Source: a virus
Strand: one strand, 5' to 3'
Virus record (IMG/VR): IMGVR_UViG_3300033571_010372
Span: 1-22,251 of that record
DNA: 22,251 nt
The notes under the pieces were generated by a model, which had not been told where the DNA came from, ran no database searches, and worked only from the letters and a program-made list of their open reading frames with translations. Below are positions 13,473-22,251 of this stretch, piece after piece. Made by a program: the position numbers and the translations under genes. Numbering within the stretch: position 1 is the first letter of the stretch; the number at the start of each line of letters is the position of its first letter.

Positions 13473-16400
13473 ATGGCCGACACAGATTTACCAAAAGACG
13501 CCGCAAAGATTTTACAACAATTGGCCGACGCATCCAGATATTCTGGAAAGTCGGTCGAATTGACCTCTGATAAAATCAAAACTCTTGCCAGAGCATTTAA
13601 TCAAATGCAAGACGCTGCTGCATCTGCTGGTAAGGATATGACGGATGTTGCTAAAAACATTCAAGATGCATTTAACGATGCAAGCGGCACTCTTGTTAAT
13701 TTCACCAAAACTGGTATATCCGAGGGATATCAGTTACAATCCATGTTTGCAGCAATTGCGGCCATGATGATTGATACACCCGTGAAGAAGTTGAATGATC
13801 AACTCAAAGAGGAACAAAAAATACTTGATGATTTGACCAAAAATCAAAACAAACTTTTGGACGACGCACAAAAGGAAAAGACACTCTCGGAAGATACAAT
13901 CAAAGGTCTTAAAGACAAAATTGCACAGGAAGAGAAGTATTGTAAGAAACGTACTTCATGTGATGAAAGTGCAATTTCTTCATTGAACACTCAATTGAAG
14001 AAAGAAGAAGATTTGTTGAAACACAAAGACGATGTTGTCGTGAAACTCAAAGATCAAGTTCACATCGATGAAGAGTCCATCAAACAACAAAAAGACAAAA
14101 TTAAGAAACTTCAAGATCAAGCTGGTAAGTTGGAAAATATAAAGAAGATTGCAAAAGATGTGTTGCTGGTCTTCACCGATGCATTTGATCGATTTGTTGA
14201 ATTGGATAAAGCAGCTGAGTCTTTTAGAAATAACACCAAGTTGATGCGTGATCAAATGGTTGAGATCGAAAAATCAGCACTCAACGTCAACCAAGAACTT
14301 GTAAGTCAGGGAGTCACAATTGACAAAGCATATCAGTCTGCACAATCTTTGGTAAACGCTTTTTCTAACGCATATACAGTAACACAATCACAAATCAAAG
14401 CTGTATCACAGTTGAACGCAAATCTTGGTGTAACCGAAGATAATGCGGCTGGGTTCCTACAGAAGATGGAAAGTGTAGGCGGACTGACTACGCAACAATC
14501 CATTGGAATGGCGGGACTTGCTGCTGGTGCGGCAAAAGCAGCTGGGGTTCCATTGGACAAAGTAATGCACGATGTAGCAAACGCATCTGACACTACTTTG
14601 GCAACAATGAAAGGCAATGTTCGTCAAATGACGATGGCCGCAATTCAGGCACAGAGACTTGGTGTCAACCTTGAGAAATCAGCAGCTGCTGCAAGAGGAT
14701 TGTTGAACTTCCAAGACAGTATTGATGCCGAAATGGAAGCCAGTGTGTTGTTGGGTAGAAGTTTGAATTTGAACTACGCACGTCAGCTTTCATTCGCTGG
14801 TGATGTTGCTGGTGCACAAAAGGAAATTTTGAACCAAGTTCGTTCAGTTGGTGACTTTACCAAGATGAACGTATTCCAACAGGAAGCCTTGGCAAAAGCT
14901 ACCGGATACAGTGTTTCCGAGTTGACAACAATGTTGAAGAACGAGGAACGGTTGTCAAAGTTGAAGCCTGAACAAAAGAAAGCATATGAAGATGCCACAA
15001 AATCTCTAAAAGAACAAAACGAAGAGACGGGTGAACAATTGCTTCAACAAGCACAAATGCAAAGTGCAATGAATCAGTTGAGTAACACTTTCAAATCGTT
15101 CAGACAAATTTTGGCAGACATATTGACCCCGGTTGTAAACGTTGCGGTAAAACTGTTGATACCAGTGTTGAAACTTGCATTGGTCATTTTCAACGCACTG
15201 TTGATTCCAGTAAAAATTCTATCAAAAGCGCTATATGCAATGTTTGAACCAATCGAACCAATTGTACAAAAAATTAGTGATGCGTTTGATGGAACAAACG
15301 CATATATTGAAAAAATCGTACAAGGCGCTATTGATTTGGGTGTCATACTCATAAAAATGTCTCTGCCTATAAAACTCGTATTTTCAATGTTTTCTTCGAT
15401 AGGAAATGTTGTGATGAGTATTGGTCGCTACGTAGCGATCATGGGCGCTGATTTTCAAAGATTCGGTGGTATACTAAAACCAATCGGCGATGTGTTTATT
15501 TTTATAGCCAGACAAATCAGAGAGTTTGGAAAAACCGGAGATATTCTGGTGCCAATTTTCAATACGACTGCAAAGATTTTTTCGAGAATTAACGCTTTTG
15601 CAACAGGACTTCTAAGACCTATATCCGGTATAATTTCTGCGTTCGGAAGCGCCAGCGGAATGGTTGGAAAATTTGCTGCTGGGTTCGGAAGCATAGGACG
15701 AGTAGTGGGTCTTCTTGGTGTTGCTGGAAGAGCAATTCCTTTTGTGGGACAACTATTAACAATTATCCAAGCTGTTTGGGGTTTCTTTTCACGTATTATG
15801 AAAGGAATGGGTATTTTTGAAGCTCTTGGCGAAACTCTATATGATGTGTTTATCGGACCATTTGAGATGTTGTTTGAATTGTTAGGAAAAATCCCAGTGA
15901 TAGGCGGCGTATTCCAACAAATTTCAAAGATCTTCCCAATCATAAAAACTGCAATAACTCAAGTATTTGCAATTTTCCAAACAGGATGGAATAGCATAAA
16001 AGATTTGTTTTCTGGAAAGAACATACTTCCAAGTCTTCTCAATATTGGAAAGGCATTTTTGGCACAAATGCTACTTGTTCCTACTTTGATTTTAAAGTTA
16101 ATTTCACTTGTTTTCCCAAAAGCATGGTCGGCAATTAAAGACTTTTTCTCTGGCGTTGTTGACAAAATAAAAGGACTGTTCAGCGGTGGAGGCGGAATTG
16201 GCGAATTCATAATCAACGCTGTAAAGAATGTATTTTCGGTTGTAACAATGATTCCTATGCTTATGATTCAGGGATTCATATGGTACATAAAAACCGTCCC
16301 AATGATGATTTGGGACGCCGTAACTGGTATTTTCTCCAAGATCAAAGAATGGCTTTCAACCTTCGATGTTTTTGGTGGAATATTCAAAGGATTGTCTTCT

Positions 16401-16661
16401 ATCGGAGGTGGATTGGTAAGTGGTGTGACCGATAAGATATCATCAATCGGAAACGTGGTCGGATCAGTGTTTTCTGAAACAGAAAAGGAAACTCCTAATA
16501 CAACGGTCACAAAAACCGAAACCAGCAGTGATGTTATCGCTGCAATTCAAGAAACAAACAGAAAAATGGATGCATTGATCACATTGATGTCCAATGGCGG
16601 AATCAGTGTTTATCTTGACGGTCGTAAAGTAAGTGAACAACTTGCTTATGCAAGTTCATAA
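13473..16661 (+). CDS. Tail tape measure protein
   Basis: 1062 residues. The N-terminal third is helical, with a long coiled coil at about 107-225 rich in Lys, Glu, Asp and Gln. An Ala/Gly-rich helical part follows (about 300-450), then extended hydrophobic stretches from about 550 (IPVLKLALVIFNALLIPV) to about 1000, typical of tape measures whose hydrophobic segments may enter the host membrane. Tape measure length sets tail length; at roughly 0.15 nm per residue this gives a tail near 160 nm, longer than that of T4 (gp29, 590 residues). The gene follows the small chaperone-like ORF and precedes the baseplate proteins by 9 nt, the expected order. A Cys pair (KYCKKRTSC) lies in the coiled coil. 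Confidence 0.88.
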   Translation: MADTDLPKDAAKILQQLADASRYSGKSVELTSDKIKTLARAFNQMQDAAASAGKDMTDVAKNIQDAFNDASGTLVNFTKTGISEGYQLQSMFAAIAAMMIDTPVKKLNDQLKEEQKILDDLTKNQNKLLDDAQKEKTLSEDTIKGLKDKIAQEEKYCKKRTSCDESAISSLNTQLKKEEDLLKHKDDVVVKLKDQVHIDEESIKQQKDKIKKLQDQAGKLENIKKIAKDVLLVFTDAFDRFVELDKAAESFRNNTKLMRDQMVEIEKSALNVNQELVSQGVTIDKAYQSAQSLVNAFSNAYTVTQSQIKAVSQLNANLGVTEDNAAGFLQKMESVGGLTTQQSIGMAGLAAGAAKAAGVPLDKVMHDVANASDTTLATMKGNVRQMTMAAIQAQRLGVNLEKSAAAARGLLNFQDSIDAEMEASVLLGRSLNLNYARQLSFAGDVAGAQKEILNQVRSVGDFTKMNVFQQEALAKATGYSVSELTTMLKNEERLSKLKPEQKKAYEDATKSLKEQNEETGEQLLQQAQMQSAMNQLSNTFKSFRQILADILTPVVNVAVKLLIPVLKLALVIFNALLIPVKILSKALYAMFEPIEPIVQKISDAFDGTNAYIEKIVQGAIDLGVILIKMSLPIKLVFSMFSSIGNVVMSIGRYVAIMGADFQRFGGILKPIGDVFIFIARQIREFGKTGDILVPIFNTTAKIFSRINAFATGLLRPISGIISAFGSASGMVGKFAAGFGSIGRVVGLLGVAGRAIPFVGQLLTIIQAVWGFFSRIMKGMGIFEALGETLYDVFIGPFEMLFELLGKIPVIGGVFQQISKIFPIIKTAITQVFAIFQTGWNSIKDLFSGKNILPSLLNIGKAFLAQMLLVPTLILKLISLVFPKAWSAIKDFFSGVVDKIKGLFSGGGGIGEFIINAVKNVFSVVTMIPMLMIQGFIWYIKTVPMMIWDAVTGIFSKIKEWLSTFDVFGGIFKGLSSIGGGLVSGVTDKISSIGNVVGSVFSETEKETPNTTVTKTETSSDVIAAIQETNRKMDALITLMSNGGISVYLDGRKVSEQLAYASS

Positions 16662-16670
16662 TTATAGAAT

Positions 16671-19562
16671 ATGGCAAACGTAGATTTACCAAACATAGTT
16701 CCACCGATCAATAAAGTACCGGAAGATTTTCCAAATATTCCTCAACCGGGAAAAATTGAAACCCTGTATATTGCGAATAATCGATCAATTATTGATCGAT
16801 ATAGCCCAAAAACAGGTTATAGCAACAGTTTGTTGAAGTTCGGTCCACGTCAACCTTTTGTATGGTATACTCCAAACGAAGGAAACAGTGGACTCAATGC
16901 GTTGAGAAAATACGACACTAGAGCATTTCCAATTGGATCTGCACTGCAAGATGTGGTGCGTATATCCAAGTATAGTGTATCTGGTCCCGGTGTAATTTTT
17001 GCTCTCAAACAGTTGTTGTTGCAAAATCTACAACCGCACAACGAAACTACACTGTACAATCCGGTTATGCCTATTGTCGGTGCAGCTCGTCCAGCCAGCT
17101 TGGGTTTGATTCCTAGACCACAAAGACACATCGACCTTGGAGGTGGGTTATTAGGCGCATTGGCAAGTGTTGTGGGGTTCAGTGTAGGTGATGGTGGTAA
17201 AAGTTCGCCAAAAGGGACTGTAGGATCTGGAATACAGGATACTGCGGATAACTCACCTTTGTCAAAGCAATCCGCTGGTGGCGGTAAAGGTTTGTTGAGA
17301 GGAAAAACCGCATCTTCTGGATATACATCACTTGCTTCACGATGGGGTGGAAATGCTGCTAAAAGCAGTTTTTTAAAGTCGATGGCAGCATCGGTGTTTC
17401 CTTCACTAATCAGTTCAAAACAACCAGAAGGAACTGGATATAGAGCCGACGAAGGTGCATATGGAATGATGATCAACGACTTGCGTGGTAAGTTCAAGTC
17501 ACACAATCCGGTTACCGGTGTTGAAATTCCAATGACACAACTGTGGATTGCGGGTAAATCATCAGGGGGTCCACAGAACATCCGCAAAAAGAACGAACTT
17601 CCACAAGACAGACAAATTTCATATGTCGATGGAACTCAAGAGAAGATCGGAACAAAGACATCTATTACTGGTCCGAATATCAACAATGCACCAACCGGTT
17701 TTACTTTTGAAAAAGATTCAGATGATGTAACAAAATATGGAAAGTCAATCGGTATTTCTGTTTCTCGACTTCATCCAGACGATGTGTTCAAGTATTCAAT
17801 TATGTTGATCAACTATAAAAAGTTTATCGACAAAACCAATACATTTCCTACAAAGATGGATGGGCCTCCGGTTGATGTGACCAATGCAGATGATAAAACG
17901 ATCATTCAACCACAGACAGATTTCTACAAGAAATATGGGTTCGACGAAACCCCTATCATTCTACGTGTAAAATCATTTAGTGATATTCCTACTAGAATGG
18001 GTAGTGGTGATCTAAAACGTCCCGCATATCAGGTTGATAACACCTATTCCAAACAGAGAAAAGATGATGGTGGCAATGGCAATTTGTCCAATTTCAAGAC
18101 CAACCTTGAAGATGGAAAATTCAAGGATATTCCATCATCTATAAACGACATTGGTGACAAAATCAATGCTACTCTTCAACAGAAGCAAGACGATCCAATT
18201 GTCAAACAAGTAACAGATGATCGTAAAAAGGTGTTCACCAATTTGGGACTGTCAGACACACCGGAGATTTCCAAAATCAAGACCATCGCTAATACACCAG
18301 AACGTGGCAACGATTCTGCAAAAGATGCTTACACCGTCGATGGTACCTATTCCAAAAACAGAAAAACGGCTATAGACGACGGTAAACCAAACGGTAATCT
18401 AGCGGACATATTGACGGCTGTAATGGATGGAAATTTTCAAAAACTTCCAACCGAGACAACGGACCTAAAGGGAAACAAAGAAGACAAGATCAATGCTACT
18501 CTACAGATTGACGCAAGTGATCGGTTGAACGTTGAAAGAAAACAAAATCTGGTCGATTTGATAAACAATATCAAGTCGAGCGGATACTCAGTTTCATTCA
18601 ATAATGCCGATACCAAAGTCTTTTCTAGTCCAGACGCAACTACATTTGGAATTCAACAACTGCAAGACGGTCATACAATCTATCAGGATGACTATGACGA
18701 AAACGATCAACTGTTGGATGGGTTCGACAAATCCGGAAGAAGAAGCACAAACAACAAGAAGTTCTCAGGAGCACACAAAGCCGATGAGTTGAACAGACTT
18801 ACCATTTTGGATAAAGACAGAAATATTACTGATGAAACGAGTGTAGATAACTGGACGGTATACGAACCATACAAAGATGACTTGGTTGCATTTTATTTTT
18901 ACGATATGGTCAATCAACGTCATATACCATTTAGAGCATCTGTGACGGGTATAAACGACAGTTTCCAATCAGAATGGAACAACTATGAGTACATTGGTCG
19001 TGCCGATAAATTGTACACATACAAAGGAGTAACACGTTCACTTAGTTTCAGTTTCAAGGTGATCGCTAACAGCATCAAAGAATTGTTGCCAATGTGGAAA
19101 CGTGTAAATTATCTGTGCGGTCTTACACTTCCAGCCGATTATACACAATCGACCAGTCAGGACAATTTGAGTCAAAATCAATTTATTGTACCGTCGTTTG
19201 TGTTGTTGACCATTGGTGATATGTATAAGGAACAACCAGTTGTAATCAACCGTGTTGGACTTACCATACCTGAAGGAGCAGCGTGGGAAACTTTAAATGA
19301 AACATATGGTGAAGATTGGAGTTATTTAAACAAGATAATTTCTTGGGAGGGATCAAAAGGAAAGTTTGCACAGTTTCCTAGAGAAGTTGAAATCTCACTC
19401 GACCTATCAGTGATATTCAAGGAACGTGCTATTGTTGGATCTGCATTGTTTGGTCACTCAGTCCGTGACTTGAACAACGAAGCTCAAATTGCTGGTAACG
19501 ACAATTACTTTTCAACACAATTGATGGTTCCTAGACCAAACGCTGGAGCATCAGTCCAATAA
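16671..19562 (+). CDS. Large baseplate / tube-associated structural protein with internal duplication
   Basis: 963 residues. The N-terminal 200 include Gly/Ser-rich linkers. Residues 422-503 and 524-612 are two copies of one module sharing TP near the start, AY-VD-TYSK-RK, NGNL and DKINATLQ. From about 725 to 940 there is a folded domain (FYFYDMVNQRHIPFRASVTGI, YKGVTRSLSFSF, LPMWKRVNYLCGLTLP) of a kind I associate with tube-like baseplate proteins such as those that nucleate the tail tube. I infer a role at the tube-baseplate junction, comparable to T4 gp48 or gp54, although it is about three times their size. It follows the tape measure after 9 nt and precedes the LysM protein after 3 nt, in one operon. 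Confidence 0.65.
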   Translation: MANVDLPNIVPPINKVPEDFPNIPQPGKIETLYIANNRSIIDRYSPKTGYSNSLLKFGPRQPFVWYTPNEGNSGLNALRKYDTRAFPIGSALQDVVRISKYSVSGPGVIFALKQLLLQNLQPHNETTLYNPVMPIVGAARPASLGLIPRPQRHIDLGGGLLGALASVVGFSVGDGGKSSPKGTVGSGIQDTADNSPLSKQSAGGGKGLLRGKTASSGYTSLASRWGGNAAKSSFLKSMAASVFPSLISSKQPEGTGYRADEGAYGMMINDLRGKFKSHNPVTGVEIPMTQLWIAGKSSGGPQNIRKKNELPQDRQISYVDGTQEKIGTKTSITGPNINNAPTGFTFEKDSDDVTKYGKSIGISVSRLHPDDVFKYSIMLINYKKFIDKTNTFPTKMDGPPVDVTNADDKTIIQPQTDFYKKYGFDETPIILRVKSFSDIPTRMGSGDLKRPAYQVDNTYSKQRKDDGGNGNLSNFKTNLEDGKFKDIPSSINDIGDKINATLQQKQDDPIVKQVTDDRKKVFTNLGLSDTPEISKIKTIANTPERGNDSAKDAYTVDGTYSKNRKTAIDDGKPNGNLADILTAVMDGNFQKLPTETTDLKGNKEDKINATLQIDASDRLNVERKQNLVDLINNIKSSGYSVSFNNADTKVFSSPDATTFGIQQLQDGHTIYQDDYDENDQLLDGFDKSGRRSTNNKKFSGAHKADELNRLTILDKDRNITDETSVDNWTVYEPYKDDLVAFYFYDMVNQRHIPFRASVTGINDSFQSEWNNYEYIGRADKLYTYKGVTRSLSFSFKVIANSIKELLPMWKRVNYLCGLTLPADYTQSTSQDNLSQNQFIVPSFVLLTIGDMYKEQPVVINRVGLTIPEGAAWETLNETYGEDWSYLNKIISWEGSKGKFAQFPREVEISLDLSVIFKERAIVGSALFGHSVRDLNNEAQIAGNDNYFSTQLMVPRPNAGASVQ
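16780..16800 (+). repeat. 21-nt perfect palindrome with two GATC sites
   Basis: Two 10-nt arms (ATCGATCAAT and its complement) flank a single central T, inside codons about 37-44 of the large baseplate gene. It contains GATC on each side, the Dam methylation site. It could be a protein-binding site or an RNA hairpin, although the loop is too short without opening the inner pairs. It may also be chance. Confidence 0.5.
17934..18179 (+). repeat. Protein-level repeat, copy 1, in the large baseplate protein
   Basis: Encodes residues 422-503: starts YGFDETPIILRVKSF, passes AYQVDNTYSKQRK and NGNL, and ends DKINATLQ. It matches copy 2 with several short insertions or deletions. The start-to-start period is 102 residues. 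Confidence 0.8.
18240..18506 (+). repeat. Protein-level repeat, copy 2, in the large baseplate protein
   Basis: Encodes residues 524-612: starts NLGLSDTPEISKIKTI, passes AYTVDGTYSKNRK and NGNL, and ends DKINATLQ. Divergence from copy 1 at the DNA level shows that the duplication is old. Confidence 0.8.
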
Positions 19563-19565
19563 AAT

Positions 19566-19862
19566 ATGAGATACGATACAACAGTTAACATAAAGAAACG
19601 ATGGGATGGTAAAAGATACTTCGGTTCAAGAATCTATCCACCAATACCAGTCAATCCCAACGACATATATGTTGTAACCAACGAAACAGATTACTTGGAC
19701 AATCTTGCTTTCAAGTATTACAAAGATCCTTCGTTATGGTGGATATTGGCACAAGCAAACAGTATCGGAAAAGGAAAAATGTCAATTCCGGCGGGAACTC
19801 AATTGAGAATACCTGCGAATGTAAACTCAATTGTCAATACATATAATTCATACAATAAGTAA
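19566..19862 (+). CDS. LysM-domain baseplate protein (gp53-like)
   Basis: 98 residues. A LysM domain fills residues about 32-83: DIYVVTNETDYLDNLAFKYYKD, then WWILAQANSI and the closing PAGTQLRIP. In contractile tails, small LysM proteins bind at the inner baseplate or the base of the tube; T4 gp53, a wedge protein, carries such a domain, though it is about twice as long. The gene starts 3 nt after the large baseplate gene and stops 5 nt before the hub-like gene, so all three are co-transcribed. A role in cell-wall binding is the alternative, but the setting and the lack of a catalytic domain favour a structural adaptor. Confidence 0.82.
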   Translation: MRYDTTVNIKKRWDGKRYFGSRIYPPIPVNPNDIYVVTNETDYLDNLAFKYYKDPSLWWILAQANSIGKGKMSIPAGTQLRIPANVNSIVNTYNSYNK

Positions 19863-19867
19863 GTGTT

Positions 19868-22251
19868 ATGGCAACAATTAAGGCACCGTTTGAAATACAA
19901 CCAATAAATCAGTTTATACGAAAGGAATTGGAACGACGTGAACAAGACATCGGTTTCAATTTTCTAAAATCGGATCAAGCTGGTTGGGATGTTGATGGAA
20001 ATTGGTCATCTTATAAAGGACCAATGCGTGCTTGGGTTCGTGTTTGTTCAAATGGTATTGGAGATCCAAAATATGGATCAAAAGAAGGTTTCGTATTGCA
20101 CGGGGTCAATGGTTTCTACAAGGATTACGGATTTGATCCTATTACAAAAGCTCGTACTCAAACTGTGTTGGGTTTTACTCCAACCGGCGACGAACACAAA
20201 ATTGATGGAGAATATGCAACCACTGGTGCTGCAATCAACAAACACGTTCCGCCACCGGGTATTGTATCAATTGATGCTATACTAAAAGGAAATCCGCCTG
20301 CTTCTTATCGAAGTGTAACCATCAAATGGAAGTGTCATTCCAAAGATCATCTCAATTATTTGACACCATATTTCATGACTCCGGGTGTGAGCATGTTTAT
20401 AGAATGGGGATGGAATCATTTCAATCCAAGTTGTCTTTTGGACCTGACAACCTTGGGGTCTCCATCATTGTTTAATCTATCTACCGATGCACCGGCTAGA
20501 CAAAACGCCGATCCTAGAACATATGAAGGAAGCGGATTGTTAGCAATGTACACCGATCCATGGAAACAAGAAGAACAAATCGAAAAGGGACGTTCTCTGT
20601 ATGAACTTACATGTGGAATTGTAACATCGTTTGAATATAGCGTGGAAGCAGATGGATCATATGATTGTACAACTGTAGTAAGTAGCAATGCTTCAATTTA
20701 TCAAGGTGCTGTAACCAAGTCTACCGCATTGGCAGCAACATCAAAAGCTGATGATAAGGGAAACAAACGACCAGAGCCGGTTCAGGATTTAAAGACCTAC
20801 ATCAATTCACAGTTCAAAAATATTCCTAGATCCATATTGAATGGATTGGACCCTAAACAAAAATTGTTCGACATTGATGGTTGGCCAGAACCAGAAACTC
20901 GGGTGTTCATACCAAGAAACATTGATACGGGTAAGGATCCTAGAACACGAATTGCTACACCATCTTCTTATAGTTTTGACAAGTCTGGAACCGATGACTT
21001 CTGGATTTCATTTGGATTGTTTGTTGACCTGATCAACAAGTTTGTAAGACTTGAATCTGCAAGAACAGGTGCAACTTTCAATCAAATTGATATTACTTCC
21101 TCATGGATAGGTGGTCACAAAAACCTTATGTCCACAAATGGAAAAGTGTTGTTGATACCAAATTCACAAGCACCAAACATTTCTCCGGACGCAGAAGTGC
21201 GTGGAAAGGCAAAAAACTATTCGTATCCACCTGATGATCAACGGGGTAATACAGCTAATCCAAAATCAGAGGCAGACAAAACACTTGAGTCTGTTATGAA
21301 TGGGAATGTCAGACAGGACTTGAACGAAATTGTAAACTATTTCAGACACTACACCGGACAGAAAACCAAGGCTCAAACAGAGTTTCCATCAAAACAGTAT
21401 GACTACTATTTGGGTAAACTGGAAAATCTGTACATTCACAAAAACGTAGTAATCGATGCGGTAAATAAATCGGAAACAGTAGGTGATATTCTCAATTTTG
21501 TATTGAGCAAAATGAGTGAATGTGTCAAGGGATTTTGGAAGTTCAATGTGATTCAATATGGTGGATCCAATTCGTTGGTTACCATTATTGATGTGGATGC
21601 TATCAACATACAACGAATAAAGGAACTGAGTGCGGATCAGTCACCTTACTTGTATTCATTCAAAAATCGAGCAGTCAAAAACACCATTCAAACAATGAGT
21701 TTCAGTGTCAAACTGAGTGATAAAGTGACTCAACAGGTGTTACAAAACTACAAGAACGATGATAAAGTGAGTGTTCCGATCAAAAATGTTTTTGGATTCA
21801 ATCCTACTGACCGTCTCTACAAAAAGACACAAGACGAATCATATTTGACACCAAAAGATTTGGAGACACTTAAACAAAAAGAACAAAATGTCGAACTTGA
21901 ACGCAAACGTGAAGACGAAGTTCGATCCGATTTGTTGAAAAAAGAAAAAGACAACAAAGCAGATGCGTTTATTTTTGGTGAAACATATGATGACGGATCA
22001 ACCTATGTTAGAAAGTTGGTATTGACGCAGTTGGATTTGCTCACTCTTTTGGTCAATGACAAGGATCCACGAAACGCATCTGTCAATAGTATATTGCAAC
22101 CGGGAATAAAAGCAGAAATTACGTTGCTTGGTATTGCTGGATTCAAGACAAATCATATATTTGCCATAGACAATTTGCCAAAGCCATATGACAAAGACAT
22201 TTTGTTTCAAGTTATCGACGTAAAACACGCTTTACAAAATGGTAACTGGAC
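19868..22251 (+). CDS. Baseplate hub-like protein (3' partial)
   Basis: The reading frame is open from ATG 19868 to the window edge, 794 residues without a stop; the 3' end is missing. Recognisable stretches are FIRKELERRE near the N-terminus, TPGVSMFIEWGWNHFNP near residue 175, ELTCGIVTSFEYSV near 245, a helical region GDILNFVLSKMSECVKGFW with strands around it, and a charged coiled coil at about 662-698 (LETLKQKEQNVELERKRE). The last visible part (TLLGIAGFKTNHIFAIDNLP) reads like a hub domain of the gp27 type. Position after the tape measure and LysM genes supports a central baseplate hub. The length exceeds T4 gp27 (about 390 residues), so further domains, perhaps the spike or a lysozyme, could follow outside the window. 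Confidence 0.68.
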   Translation, partial: MATIKAPFEIQPINQFIRKELERREQDIGFNFLKSDQAGWDVDGNWSSYKGPMRAWVRVCSNGIGDPKYGSKEGFVLHGVNGFYKDYGFDPITKARTQTVLGFTPTGDEHKIDGEYATTGAAINKHVPPPGIVSIDAILKGNPPASYRSVTIKWKCHSKDHLNYLTPYFMTPGVSMFIEWGWNHFNPSCLLDLTTLGSPSLFNLSTDAPARQNADPRTYEGSGLLAMYTDPWKQEEQIEKGRSLYELTCGIVTSFEYSVEADGSYDCTTVVSSNASIYQGAVTKSTALAATSKADDKGNKRPEPVQDLKTYINSQFKNIPRSILNGLDPKQKLFDIDGWPEPETRVFIPRNIDTGKDPRTRIATPSSYSFDKSGTDDFWISFGLFVDLINKFVRLESARTGATFNQIDITSSWIGGHKNLMSTNGKVLLIPNSQAPNISPDAEVRGKAKNYSYPPDDQRGNTANPKSEADKTLESVMNGNVRQDLNEIVNYFRHYTGQKTKAQTEFPSKQYDYYLGKLENLYIHKNVVIDAVNKSETVGDILNFVLSKMSECVKGFWKFNVIQYGGSNSLVTIIDVDAINIQRIKELSADQSPYLYSFKNRAVKNTIQTMSFSVKLSDKVTQQVLQNYKNDDKVSVPIKNVFGFNPTDRLYKKTQDESYLTPKDLETLKQKEQNVELERKREDEVRSDLLKKEKDNKADAFIFGETYDDGSTYVRKLVLTQLDLLTLLVNDKDPRNASVNSILQPGIKAEITLLGIAGFKTNHIFAIDNLPKPYDKDILFQVIDVKHALQNGNW

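Noticed and set aside
15425-15438. 14-bp perfect palindrome TCGCTACGTAGCGA
   Set aside because: About one such palindrome is expected by chance in a window this long, and it lies inside the tape measure gene.
15455-15943. 162-residue minus-strand ORF
   Set aside because: Antisense shadow of the hydrophobic part of the tape measure; no promoter or ribosome binding site seen.
16850-17587. 245-residue minus-strand ORF
   Set aside because: It lies wholly inside the large baseplate gene, has no recognisable motif, and reads as the complement of Gly/Ser/Pro-rich codons.

Overview
This window is part of the structural-gene region of a contractile-tailed (myovirus-like) bacteriophage with T4-type tail genes. 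All supported genes lie on the plus strand. The evidence is a sheath protein with the T4 gp18-type C-terminal core, a 163-residue gp19-like tail tube, a gp26-like baseplate protein with two CxxC pairs, a long tape measure, a LysM baseplate protein, and two large baseplate or hub proteins. The host cannot be named from the sequence. The DNA is AT-rich, and most start codons have only weak Shine-Dalgarno matches.

Layout. (1) 1-732: the 3' end of a collagen-like fibre gene that ends in an S74-type self-cleaving trimerisation domain. (2) 768-6135: three overlapping glycosyltransferase genes. The first is a GT4-type protein with a long C-terminal extension. The second fuses a GT4 domain to a complete TibC/AAH-like (BAHT) O-heptosyltransferase. 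The third is a stand-alone copy of the heptosyltransferase catalytic domain. A strong hairpin encloses the start codon of the first. (3) 6225-9563: a very large tail sheath gene, closed by a rho-independent terminator. (4) 9649-11315: a compact accessory cassette holding a short acidic protein, a possible 34-residue Cys-rich membrane peptide, a HAD phosphatase and a nucleotidyltransferase. (5) 11378-11869: the tail tube gene, with its own terminator. (6) 11946-22251: a coiled-coil protein, the gp26-like protein, a small ORF in another frame (possibly a frameshift extension), the tape measure, a large baseplate protein with an internal duplication, a LysM protein, and a hub-like gene that runs off the window.

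How the genes may work together. Sheath, tube, tape measure and baseplate genes build the contractile tail. The glycosyltransferases sit between a Ser/Thr-rich fibre stalk and the sheath, and two of their domains resemble enzymes that put heptose on Ser residues of surface proteins. The best hypothesis is phage-encoded glycosylation of a virion protein, most likely the adjacent fibre; modification of a host surface molecule is the main alternative. A recurrent TATTTATA element lies upstream of most of the sheath, cassette, tube and tape-measure genes and is probably a phage promoter element.

The items most worth a second look are the fused GT4-heptosyltransferase locus, the hairpin and mini-ORFs at its first start codon, the T7 run at the end of the gp26-like gene, the 34-residue peptide with its roughly 9-10 nt GCTT periodicity, and the duplicated module in the 963-residue baseplate protein.
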